Source: Acidimicrobiales bacterium (lineage in GTDB: Bacteria > Actinomycetota > Acidimicrobiia > Acidimicrobiales > Acidimicrobilacustridaceae). Taken from it: a stretch of 64,000 bases of DNA. Numbering within the stretch: the stretch's first letter is position 1; each line of letters starts with the position of its first letter. The notes below the pieces were generated by a model, which saw only the letters and a program-made list of their open reading frames with translations, did not search any database and was not told where the DNA came from. The stretch lies in contig JAGYKS010000024.1 of the NCBI GenBank assembly GCA_018401565.1, forward strand, positions 1 to 64,000. The letters are read 5' to 3'. A program made the position numbers and the translations under genes. Shown here piece after piece: positions 28,264 to 37,695 of the stretch.

Positions 28264-29154
28264 TCAGGCGAAGACCACGGTGCGGTCCCCGTCGACCAGG
28301 ACCCGGTGATCAAGATGGGCCGACACCGCCCGGGCCAGCACGGCGGTCTCGAGCTCGCGGCCCTTTCTTACGAAGTCGGCCACGGTGTCACGGTGGGTCA
28401 CGTCGGCGACGCCCTGGGCGATGATGGGCCCGGCATCGAGGTCGGCGGTGACGTAGTGGGCGGTGGCACCGACTCACCTTCACGCCGCGGGTGTGGGCCT
28501 GGTGGTAGGGCATGGCTCCTGCGAACGCCGGGAGAAACGAATGATGGATGTTGATGCAACGGTTCGCCCATCGGGCGCAGAACTGCGGTGAAAGCACCTG
28601 CATGTAGCGAGCTAGCACCACCAGTTCAACCGACAGTTCGTCCAGCAGCGTCTCGAGCTGCGATTCCTGGACGGATCGGGCATCGTCAACGATGGGGAGG
28701 TGGTGGAAGTCGACCCCGAACCACCCGGCCATGTCCGTGACGTCGGTGTGGTTGCTCACCACGGCCACGGGCTCCATGACCAACTCGCTGGTCTGCCATC
28801 GGTGGAGCAGGTCGAGTACACAATGGCCCTGGCGAGAGGCAAGCACCGCCACCTCGGGCGATACCCACCAACGTGTAGCTCGGCGGTCATGCCCAGTCGG
28901 GATGCCACCGGGGCGAAGGCGGCGGCCAGCTCCCCTGGCGGAAGGTCCATGTCGCCGTACTGGAACGTGACCCGCTGGAAGAATTGGTTGGTGGTGGCAT
29001 CGGTGTGCTGCTGGGCATCGATGATGTTGCCCCGGTGATCGGCGATGAATCCCGCCACTTCGGCCACGAGGCCGGGACGGTCAGCGCAGCGCAACAGCAG
29101 GACCCCCACGTCGGAGGAATCAGTCGATGGTGGTTCGGAGGTAGGAGGATGCAT
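28264..29154 (-). CDS. purU: Formyltetrahydrofolate deformylase, frameshifted
   Basis: Hydrolyses 10-formyl-THF to formate and THF, supplying formate for purine synthesis. ATG 29154 opens '[20 protein letters not shown]'. The ACT domain is '[20 protein letters not shown]'. After an indel near 28860 come the formyltransferase domain '[20 protein letters not shown]', '[20 protein letters not shown]' and '[11 protein letters not shown]', a second indel near 28478, and the tail '[16 protein letters not shown]'. The catalytic Asn-His-Asp set is represented by 'INIHHSFLP' and 'DLDAGPII' in the repaired frame. 297 codons, normal. Confidence 0.9.
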
Positions 29155-29229
29155 GAATTCCAGGGGGTTCGGGCGCTTGTTCGAGGGTATCGGCACCCGT
29201 TGGGTTGGCGCAGGGGACCCCAGGGCGGG

Positions 29230-29235
29230 GACAAT
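29230..29235 (+). promoter_or_regulatory. -10 element of the ABM monooxygenase gene, leaderless
   Basis: GACAAT, six bases (cgttgt), then ATG 29242. Confidence 0.45.
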
Positions 29236-29241
29236 CGTTGT

Positions 29242-29604
29242 ATGACCGTGATCAAGATCAACGCCATCACCGTTCCTGCCGAAAGTGGTGAGGAGGTGGC
29301 TCGACGGTTTGCGGCTCGGGCCGGGTCGGTGGACGGACACGACGGCTTCGAGGGTTTCGAACTCCTCAAGCCCACCGATGACCGCACGACGTGGCTGGTG
29401 GTCACCCGCTGGCGTGACGAGGCCAGTTTCGATGCCTGGGTGGCATCCCCCAGTTTCGCCCAAGGTCACCAGGGTGCAGCAGCTGGCGGTGCAGCAGGCC
29501 ATCCCGGTGCCGGTGGCGGCTCAGGAAGTGGCGGTCCTCCCATGGGGCTCACTGCGGAACTGTGGTCCTACGAGCCTGTTGTGGGATCGTCGGGCAACCA
29601 GTGA
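29242..29604 (+). CDS. Antibiotic biosynthesis monooxygenase (ABM) / heme-degrading IsdG-MhuD-like protein
   Basis: Small ferredoxin-like-fold protein. 'MTVIKINAITVPAESGEEVA', 'GHDGFEGFELLKPTDDRTTW' and 'LVVTRWRDEASFDAWVASPS' match the actinobacterial ABM group close to MhuD, which degrades heme. The heme-coordinating His candidate lies in 'FAQGHQG'. The C-terminus is Gly/Ala-rich ('GAAAGGAAGHPGAGGGSGSG'). 120 residues. Heme degradation is plausible but unproven from sequence. Confidence 0.8.
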   Translation: MTVIKINAITVPAESGEEVARRFAARAGSVDGHDGFEGFELLKPTDDRTTWLVVTRWRDEASFDAWVASPSFAQGHQGAAAGGAAGHPGAGGGSGSGGPPMGLTAELWSYEPVVGSSGNQ

Positions 29605-29614
29605 CGTCACCGAC

Positions 29615-29989
29615 GTGACGCTGGTTGAGGTCCACTCCGCGCTGGGGTGGGCACTGGTGGTGGCCAATGCCGCCGCCGGTCTGTGGGCCCTTGGAGCGCA
29701 ATGGCTGCCCCGCCTGCGGGTGACGGCTCTTTGGTGGTTCGTGGCCGCGGCCCAGTCGTTGCTGTTCGTGCAGGCGGTTGTGGGAGTGGTGCTGTACACG
29801 TCCATTGAGGGTCCCGCCCCGCGCATTCACATGTTCTACGGGTTTTTGACCCTGGTTGCGGTGGCGATCCTGTACGGCTACCGGGTGCCGATGGGGCAAC
29901 GCAGGTACGTGTTGTACGGCCTGGGCAGCCTGTTCATCATGGGTCTGGGGCTGCAGTCCATGGCCAACAGCTCAGTGCTCAGCATGTAA
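29615..29989 (+). CDS. Small four-helix membrane protein
   Basis: GTG 29615, 124 residues. Hydrophobic segments 'GWALVVANAAAGLWALGAQW', 'LWWFVAAAQSLLFVQAVVGV', 'MFYGFLTLVAVAILYGYRV' and 'YVLYGLGSLFIMGLGLQSMA' give four TM helices. 'HMFYGF' resembles heme-binding or cytochrome b561-like small membrane proteins, but no ligand set is clear. Function not known. Start codon uncertain; it lies 10 bases after the ABM stop, so co-transcription is likely. Confidence 0.7.
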   Translation: MTLVEVHSALGWALVVANAAAGLWALGAQWLPRLRVTALWWFVAAAQSLLFVQAVVGVVLYTSIEGPAPRIHMFYGFLTLVAVAILYGYRVPMGQRRYVLYGLGSLFIMGLGLQSMANSSVLSM

Positions 29990-30034
29990 CAGGTCAGGGA
30001 CTGACAGGTCAGGGACTGACAGGTCAGAGATTGA
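29990..30034. repeat. 15-bp tandem repeat, three units
   Basis: caggtcagggactga is perfectly doubled (29990-30019) with a third, two-mismatch copy to 30034. It begins right after the TAA of the membrane protein and includes the stop of the RAM-domain gene on the other strand. Confidence 0.9.
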
Positions 30035-30260
30035 TCACCGGGCAGGTGGTGGTTCGCATGATGCCGTCAACCATCTGCACCCGGCTCACGACCATCCGAC
30101 CGAGTTCGTCAAGCGTGTCGGCCTCAGCCCTCACGACGAGGTCGTAGGGGCCGGTGACCCCGTGGGCGTCGGTGATTCCGTCGATGCGGCGGATCTCCTC
30201 AGCAACGGCGGCGGCTTTGCCAACGTCGGTCTGCACCAGCAGATAGGCGCTGACCGTCAC
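30024..30260 (-). CDS. Stand-alone Lrp/AsnC ligand-binding (RAM) domain protein
   Basis: GTG 30260 opens 'TVSAYLLVQTDVGKAAAVAE', followed by 'GITDAHGVTGPYDLVVRAEA' and 'LGRMVVSRVQMVDGIMRTTT', the RAM fold without the DNA-binding helix. 78 residues. Such proteins bind amino acids and can modulate Lrp-type regulators. Its stop lies in the tandem repeat. Immediately downstream of pckG, a possible metabolic sensor (inference). Confidence 0.85.
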   Translation of the reverse strand: MTVSAYLLVQTDVGKAAAVAEEIRRIDGITDAHGVTGPYDLVVRAEADTLDELGRMVVSRVQMVDGIMRTTTCPVINL

Positions 30261-30312
30261 GGTCGGTAGGGGTGTCGACTGGTCATGATGGTGAAGTTCC
30301 CGGATCCAGATC

Positions 30313-32109
30313 TCAGGCCTGGGCGAGGCGCTCTTCGAGGGCGTCGAGCTGGCTGGCCACCGTGGCCGGCAGCCGATCACCGATGAACGAGAAGTGGTCG
30401 GCGATCAGCGGAATCTCGCCCTTCCACGAGTCATGGTCGACCTCGAGGATCGACGCCATGGTGGCATCGTCGAGGTCCAGACCCGTGCGGTCGATGGCGT
30501 CGAGTGTGGGCACGAACCCAATCGGGGTGTCCACGGCGTCGCCTTCGCCGTCGAGGCGTTCGAGCACCCACTTGAGTACCCGCACGTTGTCGCCGAAGCC
30601 CGGCCACATGAATGCGCCGTCCTGATCCTTGCGGAACCAGTTCACCCAGAAAAGCTTGGGGAGCTTGTCGGCGTCACCGGCCTGGCCGATCTTGAGCCAG
30701 TGGTTCATGTAGTCGCCGGCGTTGTAGCCCATGAACGGCAACATGGCGAACGGGTCGAAGCGCACCTGGCCGATGGTGCCGGCAGCCGCAGCGGTCTTTT
30801 CCGACGACATGATCGAGGCCAGGAACACGCCGTGCTCCCAGTCGCGGGCCGCAGTCACCAACGGAACGTTGGTGGCCCGACGACCGCCGAACAAGATGGC
30901 CGAGATCGGAACGCCGGCGGGGTCTTCCCACTCGGGGGCGATGGTGGGGCATTGGGCGGCAGGAGCAGTGAAGCGGGCGTTGGGATGGGCAGCCGGTGTG
31001 TCACTGTCCGCAGACCAGTCGTTGCCCTGCCAGTCGGTGAGATGGCCGGGGGCCTCGGTCAGGCCTTCCCACCAGACATCGCCGTCGTCGGTGGCGGCCA
31101 CATTGGTGAAGATGGTGTTGGCCCGCACCGTGTCGAGGGCGGCGGGGTTGGTGTCGGCGCCGGTACCAGGAGCGACGCCGAAGAAGCCCGCCTCAGGGTT
31201 GATGGCCCGCAGGCGACCTTCGTCGTCGAACTTCATCCAGGCGATGTCGTCACCGACGGTTTCGACCTTCCATCCGGGAAGGGATGGCATGAGCATGGCC
31301 ATGTTGGTCTTGCCGCACGCCGACGGGAACGCTGCGGCCACGTACCGCTTCTCACCCCCGGGGGGCGTGATGCCCAAGATGAGCATGTGCTCGGCCATCC
31401 AGCCCTCGTCGCGGGCCATCGTTGACGCAATGCGCAATGCGAAACACTTCTTGCCCAGCAGGGCGTTGCCGCCGTAGCCCGATCCGTACGACCAGATTTC
31501 CCGGGTCTCGGGGAAGTGGACGATGTACTTGTTGTCGGCGTCGCACGGCCACGACACGTCGGCAGCCCCTGGCTCCAGTGGGGCCCCCACCGAGTGGATG
31601 CAGGGCACGAAGACACCGTCGTCGCCGAGCACGTCGAGTGCGGCCTGACCCATCCGGGTCATGATCCGCATGTTCACCGCCACGTAGGCCGAATCGGTCA
31701 GCTCCACGCCGATGTGGGCGATGGGGGAACCCAGCGGCCCCATGGAGAACGGGACCACGTACAGGGTGCGACCGCGCATGGCACCGCGGTACAGCTCGGT
31801 GAGTTCGGCCCGCATCTCGTCGGGTGCCCGCCAGTTGTTGGTGGGTCCGGCGTCGATCTCGTTTTCCGAACAGATGTAGGTGCGGTCTTCGACCCGGGCG
31901 ACGTCACCGGGGTCAGACAGCGCAAGGTAGGAGTTGGGCCGCATGGCATCGTCGAGACGGGTGAACGTGCCGCCGTCGACCAGCAGTTGGCACAGCCGCT
32001 CGTACTCGTCGGCTGACCCGTCGCACCATTCGACCCGGTCGGGTTCGAGGATCTGGCGCCACTGCTCAACCCAGTCGGTGAGCTTCTGGTTCCGGGTGGT
32101 CCCTGCCAT
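30313..32109 (-). CDS. pckG: Phosphoenolpyruvate carboxykinase (GTP)
   Basis: GTP-dependent PEPCK for gluconeogenesis or anaplerosis. ATG 32109 ('[20 protein letters not shown]') with 'GGAGG' 6 bases upstream. Key blocks: '[20 protein letters not shown]', '[20 protein letters not shown]', the P-loop '[20 protein letters not shown]', and '[20 protein letters not shown]'. 598 residues, intact and full length. The upstream region contains a 16-bp palindrome just downstream of a TAGTCT hexamer. Confidence 0.97.
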   Translation of the reverse strand: MAGTTRNQKLTDWVEQWRQILEPDRVEWCDGSADEYERLCQLLVDGGTFTRLDDAMRPNSYLALSDPGDVARVEDRTYICSENEIDAGPTNNWRAPDEMRAELTELYRGAMRGRTLYVVPFSMGPLGSPIAHIGVELTDSAYVAVNMRIMTRMGQAALDVLGDDGVFVPCIHSVGAPLEPGAADVSWPCDADNKYIVHFPETREIWSYGSGYGGNALLGKKCFALRIASTMARDEGWMAEHMLILGITPPGGEKRYVAAAFPSACGKTNMAMLMPSLPGWKVETVGDDIAWMKFDDEGRLRAINPEAGFFGVAPGTGADTNPAALDTVRANTIFTNVAATDDGDVWWEGLTEAPGHLTDWQGNDWSADSDTPAAHPNARFTAPAAQCPTIAPEWEDPAGVPISAILFGGRRATNVPLVTAARDWEHGVFLASIMSSEKTAAAAGTIGQVRFDPFAMLPFMGYNAGDYMNHWLKIGQAGDADKLPKLFWVNWFRKDQDGAFMWPGFGDNVRVLKWVLERLDGEGDAVDTPIGFVPTLDAIDRTGLDLDDATMASILEVDHDSWKGEIPLIADHFSFIGDRLPATVASQLDALEERLAQA

Positions 32110-32160
32110 GTCAACCTCCGGCCCACAACTTCGTGGGCGAATCGATCGGGCCTTGTGTGG

Positions 32161-32191
32161 ATCCAGCTGGCTGGATATGCGGTGAAGACTA
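32161..32191 (-). promoter_or_regulatory. Possible promoter and operator of pckG
   Basis: On the minus strand TAGTCT (32191-32186) is followed by a perfect inverted repeat ATCCAGC-TG-GCTGGAT (32176-32161) that would cover +3 to +18. No good -35 box is present. A second small stem (CCCGGC-GCA-GCCGGG, 32208-32222) lies upstream. Placement suggests repressor binding; identity unknown. Confidence 0.4.
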
Positions 32192-32242
32192 ACCGTGTTC
32201 AGGTCATCCCGGCGCAGCCGGGAACAACGATTGATGCCGGCG

Positions 32243-32485
32243 TCAGCTGGTGACGATGGGGGGGCCGAATCCTGGGGTTCCCATGTCGATCTCGGACCCA
32301 AGCCGGATCTTGGCGGCGAAGCCGTCGCCATCGATGTCAAAGACCACCCGCTGGCCCTGACGGAGCATGCGAAACAACGACCCAACAAGGGCACCGTCGG
32401 CCAGTTCGTACTCAACCAGATCGGTGTCGCAGATCACGGAGCCGGTGGAACTACCCGGGTCGAACGCCTTGACGACGCCCTGCAT
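32243..32485 (-). CDS. Cold-shock-domain-like OB-fold protein
   Basis: 80 residues from ATG 32485: '[20 protein letters not shown]' keeps the CspA start pattern (G-x-V-K-x-F), then '[19 protein letters not shown]' and '[20 protein letters not shown]'. The RNP1/RNP2 aromatic residues of true CspA are largely missing, so nucleic-acid binding may differ. It starts 2 bases after the rpmB stop, indicating an L28-CSD operon. Confidence 0.75.
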   Translation of the reverse strand: MQGVVKAFDPGSSTGSVICDTDLVEYELADGALVGSLFRMLRQGQRVVFDIDGDGFAAKIRLGSEIDMGTPGFGPPIVTS

Positions 32486-32487
32486 GG

Positions 32488-32712
32488 TCAGCGTCCCGAG
32501 GTGGGAGCCGACGACGCTCCGGACACGTTCTTGACGACCTTGTTGGCCTTGATGCACGAGGTGCACACGTTCAACCGCTTGGGGGCGCCATTGACCAGGG
32601 CCCGCACACGCTGGATATTGGGGTTCCACCGACGCTTGGTGCGACGGTGTGAATGGCTCACCGACATCCCGAACGACGGACTCTTCCCACAAAGCTCGCA
32701 AACTGCGGCCAT
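32488..32712 (-). CDS. rpmB: 50S ribosomal protein L28
   Basis: ATG 32712 opens '[20 protein letters not shown]' and '[20 protein letters not shown]', ending '[11 protein letters not shown]'. Two CxxC pairs ('CELCGK', 'CTSCIK') make the zinc-binding form. 74 residues. A 'GAGGAGAGG' purine tract lies upstream. Longer in-frame readings are not homologous. Confidence 0.95.
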   Translation of the reverse strand: MAAVCELCGKSPSFGMSVSHSHRRTKRRWNPNIQRVRALVNGAPKRLNVCTSCIKANKVVKNVSGASSAPTSGR

Positions 32713-32852
32713 GGCCGACAACCTCTCCTCAAGCGCCCTGGGGGCACGGTATCCAAGCTGGTGCACCACCCCGCCGCACAACGTCAGTGGGGTGAGGAAC
32801 AACGCAAAACGTTAGCAGCGGGCACCCCCGGGCCCCAATCAGCCCCGCTGGG

Positions 32853-32858
32853 TAGCCT
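32853..32858 (+). promoter_or_regulatory. -10 element of the FakA-like gene, leaderless
   Basis: TAGCCT in the context gggTAGCCT, six bases (tgcgcc), then ATG 32865. Confidence 0.55.
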
Positions 32859-32864
32859 TGCGCC

Positions 32865-34708
32865 ATGTCCGACGTCCACGATGGCCCAGTCATGGACGTT
32901 CCCCCCGACACGCCTTTGCATCGGCTGGGGGAGCCCGACCTTGTCGAGGTGATCCGGCGTTACGCCCACGCCCTGGAGATGCATCGCGGCCTGCTGGACG
33001 AACTCAACGTGTTCCCGGTTCCCGACGGCGACACCGGCTCCAACATGGCCTCCACGGTGTGGGCGGTCTGTGAGTCGCTTGATGGCAGCCACCCGGTTGA
33101 CGAAAGCCTGGTGCAAACGGCTACTTCCCTGCCGGCAGCTACTTCGTTACAGGTCACGTGCAGCACCATTGCCCACGCCTCGCTCATGGGGGCCCGTGGG
33201 AACTCCGGAGTGATCCTGTCGCAGATTCTCCGCGGAATCACCGACACCCTTGGCGCAGCCGGAAAGGTTGACGCTGCAGCCGTGGCCGAGTGCCCTCATG
33301 GCGGGGGCCACCAGTGCCTACGGCGCCGTCGGTCGACCGGTGGAGGGCACCATCCTCACCGTGGCCCGCGAGGCAGCCGAGGCAGCGATGGAAGCCAGCA
33401 ACGCCGGAGCTGAACTGGCGCTTGTGGTGCGTCGGGCCCGTGACGCTGCGACCAGCGCAGTGGCACGCAGCCCCCAACTGCTCCCGGCCCTGGCCGCGGC
33501 AGGGGTGGTTGATGCCGGCGGAGCCGGTCTGGCGTTGTTGTTCGATGCGGTGGTGGACGTTGTCGATCGCCGTCCGGTCGGCGAGCTGGCCGCAGCCGGA
33601 GTTGGCGTTGATCTGGTGGCGCGATGGGGGCTTGTGGCCGCTGCAGGTCCCGGTGCGGGTCCGGCAGTCTCGTGCGGGTCTCGGTGCGGTCCTGCGGGTC
33701 CCAGCCCGTGTCGACGCCGATGCAGGCGCCGACGTTGGAGCCTGTGCCGCTGACGGCTCGGGCAGGCGAGGCCGCTACGAGGTGATGTTCCTGCTGACCA
33801 GCGACGAGGTCGACGCTGACGCTGTCGACGCCTTTGGCAGAGCATGGGACGCCATTGGAGATTCGGTGGTGGTGGTGGGCGGCTCCGGACCCGACGGCGG
33901 GGGCCTGTGGAACTGTCACATCCACACCGATGACGTTGGCGCCGCCATCGAGGCCTCCCTCGACGTCGGCCGTCCCAGCGGAATTCGTGTCACCGACCTT
34001 TCCGCCCAGGTGCCCGACGCTCCCTTGGTGGCCGCAGGTTCAGTGGCCTCCGCAGTGGTCGCCGTCGCCAACGGTGAGGGCCTGATGCGCATCATGCGGG
34101 CCCAGGGCGCATCGCAGGTTGTGGAGGGGGGACAGGGCGCCAACCCCTCGACGGCGCAACTGGTGAGTGCCGTGCGGGCATGCCGGGCACAGTCGGTGGT
34201 GATCCTGCCCGACAATCGCAACATCGTGGCTGTCGCCGATCAGGTTGCGTCGGTGGTGGGTGATGGCCCTGCGCACGTGGTCGTCGTGCCCACCACGTCG
34301 GTCGTCGCCGGTCTGGCAGCGCTGGCAGCGTTTGACCCTGCTGCGTCGGCAACCGTCAATGCCGTCGCCATGACCGAGGCCGCCGAAGGAGTCGTTGCCG
34401 CCGAGGTGACCCGGGCATTGCGGGCGTCACACTGCGACGTTGGTCCCATCGCAGCGGGGGACTGGCTGGGCATCACCGATGGCGTGGTGGAGGTTGTTGG
34501 TGACGATCTGGGCACGGTGGTGACCAGCCTGGTGGGGCGGGTACTGCAGGATCACCATGAGCTGGTCACGTTGTTCGTCGGTGCGGATGCTGACGACCAC
34601 GTCACCTCGACGATCGAGCGGACTCTGGCCGATGTCCACCCCCAACTGGACGTCGAGGTGCATCATGGCGGGCAGCCCCTGTACCCCTACCTGATCGGCA
34701 TCGAGTGA
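32865..34708 (+). CDS. DAK2/DegV-linked fatty acid kinase-like protein (FakA/YloV), frameshifted
   Basis: The FakA/YloV family phosphorylates fatty acids held by FakB (DegV) proteins. N-terminal DAK2 domain: 'LNVFPVPDGDTGSNMASTVW' with metal-binding Asp residues, 'LMGARGNSGVILSQILRGIT', then after an indel near 33290 'AYGAVGRPVEGTILTVAREA'. A second indel in 33620-33770 leads to the C-terminal phosphatase-like domain: 'RYEVMFLLTSDEVDADAVDA', 'GLWNCHIHTDDVGAAIEASL', 'VVILPDNRNIVAVADQVASV'. recG follows nearby, as in the common yloV-recG order. No FakB is present in the window. Confidence 0.9.
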
Positions 34709-35139
34709 CCCCCACCGCAGTGGTTGGCGCCATCGTGATCATCGTCATTGCCATTTCCTATGCGTTGTGGATCCGTGGGCTGATGAGGGCGCCGCTGCCT
34801 GACGAACCCCACGCCTTTGACCCCATCGACGGCGTGCGTTTTTTGGGAACGGCACGTGTCGACGGGCGGGTGGCGGGATGGCCGCGCGGTCAACTGGTCG
34901 CCGACCGCGACGTCATGGTCGTGCGCGTTCCGCTGGGGCGCGGCGCCACCGGGGATCTGGTGCTGCATCGAGGCGACGTTCGTTCGGTGGTGGTGCAGGG
35001 CGGGCGCCTCAGCCGTCGGGTGAGCGTCGACGCCGACGGGGTCGACCGTCAGCGGGTAGACGACATGCGGTTCGGTGCAGCGCTGTCTGACCCGGCGCCG
35101 GCGTTGGCGGCCCTCGGGTGGCCGGTGCAGGAACGTTGA
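34705..35139 (+). CDS. Hypothetical membrane-anchored protein between fakA-like gene and recG
   Basis: GTG 34705 shares GTGA with the preceding stop. One N-terminal TM helix 'VVGAIVIIVIAISYALW', then a soluble part with 'GVRFLGTARVDGRVAGWPRG' and 'VMVVRVPLGRGATGDLVLHR', beta-rich in appearance. 144 residues, intact. Not recognised; coupled translation suggests a link to the kinase-like protein. Confidence 0.7.
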   Translation: MTPTAVVGAIVIIVIAISYALWIRGLMRAPLPDEPHAFDPIDGVRFLGTARVDGRVAGWPRGQLVADRDVMVVRVPLGRGATGDLVLHRGDVRSVVVQGGRLSRRVSVDADGVDRQRVDDMRFGAALSDPAPALAALGWPVQER

Positions 35140-35185
35140 TGGCCGCCTTGGCTTTGCCCACGGGCCGCTGACCGGATCGCTCGAC

Positions 35186-37333
35186 ATGGCGCGCACACTC
35201 ACCCAGCTGGCGGGACTCAATGTCACCGTGCTCGACGGCGTGGGTCCGGCGCGCGCCAAAGCGCTGGGGTCCATGGGGGTGGACTCGGTGCTGGACCTGC
35301 TCACCCATTACCCGCGTCGCTACCTTGACCGCACCCGTCAGGAGCCGATCGGCCGACTGGTTCCCGGTGATGAGGCCATGGTGCTGGCGACCGTACGGTC
35401 GTGTTCGTCACGCACCACCCGTGGCCGCCAGCGCATGGTCACGGCGTCGGTGTCCGACGGGTCGGGCACGCTGTCGATCACGTTTTTCAACCAGCCCTGG
35501 CGAGAACGCCAGCTTGCTGCGGGAACCGACGTGGTGTTGTTCGGCAAGGTCGATGACTTTCGGGGTCGACGCCAGATGACCAATCCGGTGGTGGACCTGG
35601 TTGGTGATCAGACCGGTCGCATCGTGCCGGTGTACCCGCAGTCGGAAAAGGCCGGCGTGGTGACGTCGGAGGTGGCACGGATGATGGCCGAGGTGCTGCG
35701 CCGGGCCGGGACGTTTGCTGAGCCGGTTCCTGCGTCGATTCTTGGCCAGTGGGATCTCACCGACCGCACCGCCGCCTACCGGGGGATTCACGCGCCCGAG
35801 TCCATGGGCGAGGTCACGACGGCTCGCAATCGGCTGGTGTTCGACGAGTTGCTCCGGCTGCAGCTGCGTCTGGTGCAGCGCAAGCGCTATCTCGAGACCG
35901 TGACGCCGGGTCTTGCCCACGACGTGGACGGACCGCTGATGCAGCAACTTGTGGACGGTCTGCCGTTCGCACTCACCGACGCCCAGCAGCGGGTGATTGC
36001 CGAGATCACCGCCGACATGGCAGCACCGGGCCCCATGCACCGCCTGCTGCAGGGCGACGTGGGGTCGGGCAAGACCCTGGTGGCGCTGGCGGCGCTGCTG
36101 GTGGCGGTGCAGGGCGGTCATCAGGGGGCACTCATGGCCCCCACCGAGGTGCTGGCCGAACAGCACGCCATGGGCATCGGGGCACTGCTCGAGGCTTTCA
36201 GCGTGCCCGACACGTCCACTGACACCCTGTTTAGCGGGGAGCCGTCGGCGCAACGGCCATTGCGGGTGTCGCTGCTCACCAATCGCACGCCCGCCGCCCA
36301 GCGCCGCCGCATCCTTGCCGGTCTGGCTGACGGCACCGTGGAACTGGTGGTGGGAACCCACGCCCTCATCGGTGCCGAGGTGTCGTTCGCCGACCTCGGT
36401 CTGGTGGTGATCGATGAACAGCACCGGTTCGGTGTGGAGCAACGTGCTGCGTTGCGGGCCCGCTCGACGGGCCTGGCTGTGCCCGACGTGCTCGTCATGA
36501 CGGCAACGCCGATTCCCCGCACTGCGGCCATGACGGTCTACGGCGACCTCGACGTGTCGGTGCTCGACACCAAGCCGCCAGGCCGCACCCCGATCGTGAC
36601 GACGTGGGCCCGTACCCCCGACGACGTGGACGCCATGTGGGCCGCGGTGCGTTCGGAGGTCACCGCCGGTCGGCAGGGGTACGTGGTGTGTCCGCTCATT
36701 GACGAGAGCGAAAAGCTCGATGCGGCTGCGGCTGGTGATACCCACGCCGAACTCACCGCCCCCGATGGGCCGCTTGCCGACCATCGCGTGGGCTTGCTGC
36801 ACGGACGCCTGCCCGCTGTCGAGCGTGACGCCACCATGGAGGCGTTTCGGGCTGGTGAGCTCGATGTCCTGGTGGCCACCACGGTGATCGAAGTGGGCGT
36901 GGATGTTCCCAACGCCACCGCCATGGTGATTCTTGACGCCGACCGGTTCGGCATCGCCCAGCTTCACCAGCTGCGCGGTCGTGTTGGTCGGGGACGTCAC
37001 GAGTCACTGTGCTGGCTGGTGGCAGATCCATCCACCCCTGACGGTGAGGCCCGGATCGAGGCGCTGGTGGCGTCGGAGGATGGGTTCGCCCTGGCTGAGG
37101 TGGATCTGGAACTGCGTGGCGAGGGCACGCTCATGGGTGAGCGGCAAAAGGGACGCAACGACCTCAAGCTGGCGTCGCTGCGGCGGGACGCGGTGTGGGT
37201 GCAGCGGGCCCGCTCAGCTGCCGAAGAGATTGTGGGTGACGACCCCACGTTGTCGGGCCATCCGCTGTTGGTGGAAGAACTCGACACCGTGCTGCCTGAC
37301 GACGACGACACCGACTACCTGCTCAAGGGATGA
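35186..37333 (+). CDS. recG: ATP-dependent DNA helicase RecG
   Basis: Fork-reversal helicase. ATG 35186 opens 'MARTLTQLAGLNVTVLDGVG' (wedge/OB region: 'VLDLLTHYPRRYLDRTRQEP'). Motif I 'LLQGDVGSGKTLVALAALLV', 'ALMAPTEVLAEQHA', motif II 'LGLVVIDEQHRFGVEQRAAL', motif III 'VLVMTATPIPRTAAMTVYGD', motif V/VI 'VATTVIEVGVDVPNATAMVI' and 'LHQLRGRVGRGRHESLCWLV'. 715 residues, intact. Confidence 0.97.
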   Translation: MARTLTQLAGLNVTVLDGVGPARAKALGSMGVDSVLDLLTHYPRRYLDRTRQEPIGRLVPGDEAMVLATVRSCSSRTTRGRQRMVTASVSDGSGTLSITFFNQPWRERQLAAGTDVVLFGKVDDFRGRRQMTNPVVDLVGDQTGRIVPVYPQSEKAGVVTSEVARMMAEVLRRAGTFAEPVPASILGQWDLTDRTAAYRGIHAPESMGEVTTARNRLVFDELLRLQLRLVQRKRYLETVTPGLAHDVDGPLMQQLVDGLPFALTDAQQRVIAEITADMAAPGPMHRLLQGDVGSGKTLVALAALLVAVQGGHQGALMAPTEVLAEQHAMGIGALLEAFSVPDTSTDTLFSGEPSAQRPLRVSLLTNRTPAAQRRRILAGLADGTVELVVGTHALIGAEVSFADLGLVVIDEQHRFGVEQRAALRARSTGLAVPDVLVMTATPIPRTAAMTVYGDLDVSVLDTKPPGRTPIVTTWARTPDDVDAMWAAVRSEVTAGRQGYVVCPLIDESEKLDAAAAGDTHAELTAPDGPLADHRVGLLHGRLPAVERDATMEAFRAGELDVLVATTVIEVGVDVPNATAMVILDADRFGIAQLHQLRGRVGRGRHESLCWLVADPSTPDGEARIEALVASEDGFALAEVDLELRGEGTLMGERQKGRNDLKLASLRRDAVWVQRARSAAEEIVGDDPTLSGHPLLVEELDTVLPDDDDTDYLLKG

Positions 37334-37334
37334 C

Positions 37335-37673
37335 ATGACCCACGACGACGCTCCCGATGCTTCTGACGCTCCGGATGCTCCCGATCCTTCTGACGCTCCC
37401 GATGTTGACGCCTCCGCCCAGGCTTCCCGTCACGATGGGGGGTCACCGGCAAGGCCACCGAGCCCGGCGGCAGCGGCGTCGAACTGGCGCACGGTCGTGG
37501 TCGCCGACGTGGGCATGGGGGTGGCCGGGGTGCTGCTGGGCGTCGTGCTGGCCTTCGTATGGCAACCCGTGATCGGTGGGGGCATCGCCTCGCTGGGCCT
37601 GGTCTATGTGGTGTTGGCGGTGCGTCGTGCCAGCCAGTGGGCCGACTGGCGTCGACGCAACGGCCTGTCGTGA
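37335..37673 (+). CDS. Small membrane protein with acidic Asp-Ala-Pro repeat tail
   Basis: ATG 37335, one base after the recG stop. Residues 1-25 are a low-complexity acidic tail ('HDDAPDASDAPDAPDPSDAP'), then a linker and two TM segments 'VVADVGMGVAGVLLGVVLAF' and 'IGGGIASLGLVYVVLAV', with a basic C-terminus. 112 residues. The topology is common in actinobacterial recG neighbours but I cannot name a family. Confidence 0.65.
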   Translation: MTHDDAPDASDAPDAPDPSDAPDVDASAQASRHDGGSPARPPSPAAAASNWRTVVVADVGMGVAGVLLGVVLAFVWQPVIGGGIASLGLVYVVLAVRRASQWADWRRRNGLS

Positions 37674-37683
37674 CGGCGCCGGG

Positions 37684-37689
37684 TAGCAT
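37684..37689 (+). promoter_or_regulatory. -10 element of the class II aldolase gene, leaderless
   Basis: TAGCAT in the context gggTAGCAT, six bases (cagtcc), then ATG 37696. Confidence 0.55.
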
Positions 37690-37695
37690 CAGTCC

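Noticed and set aside
35408..37000. 530-codon open frame antisense to recG
   Set aside because: His/Gly/Arg-rich composition and no domain. It mirrors the codon structure of an intact recG on the other strand, as expected in GC-rich DNA.
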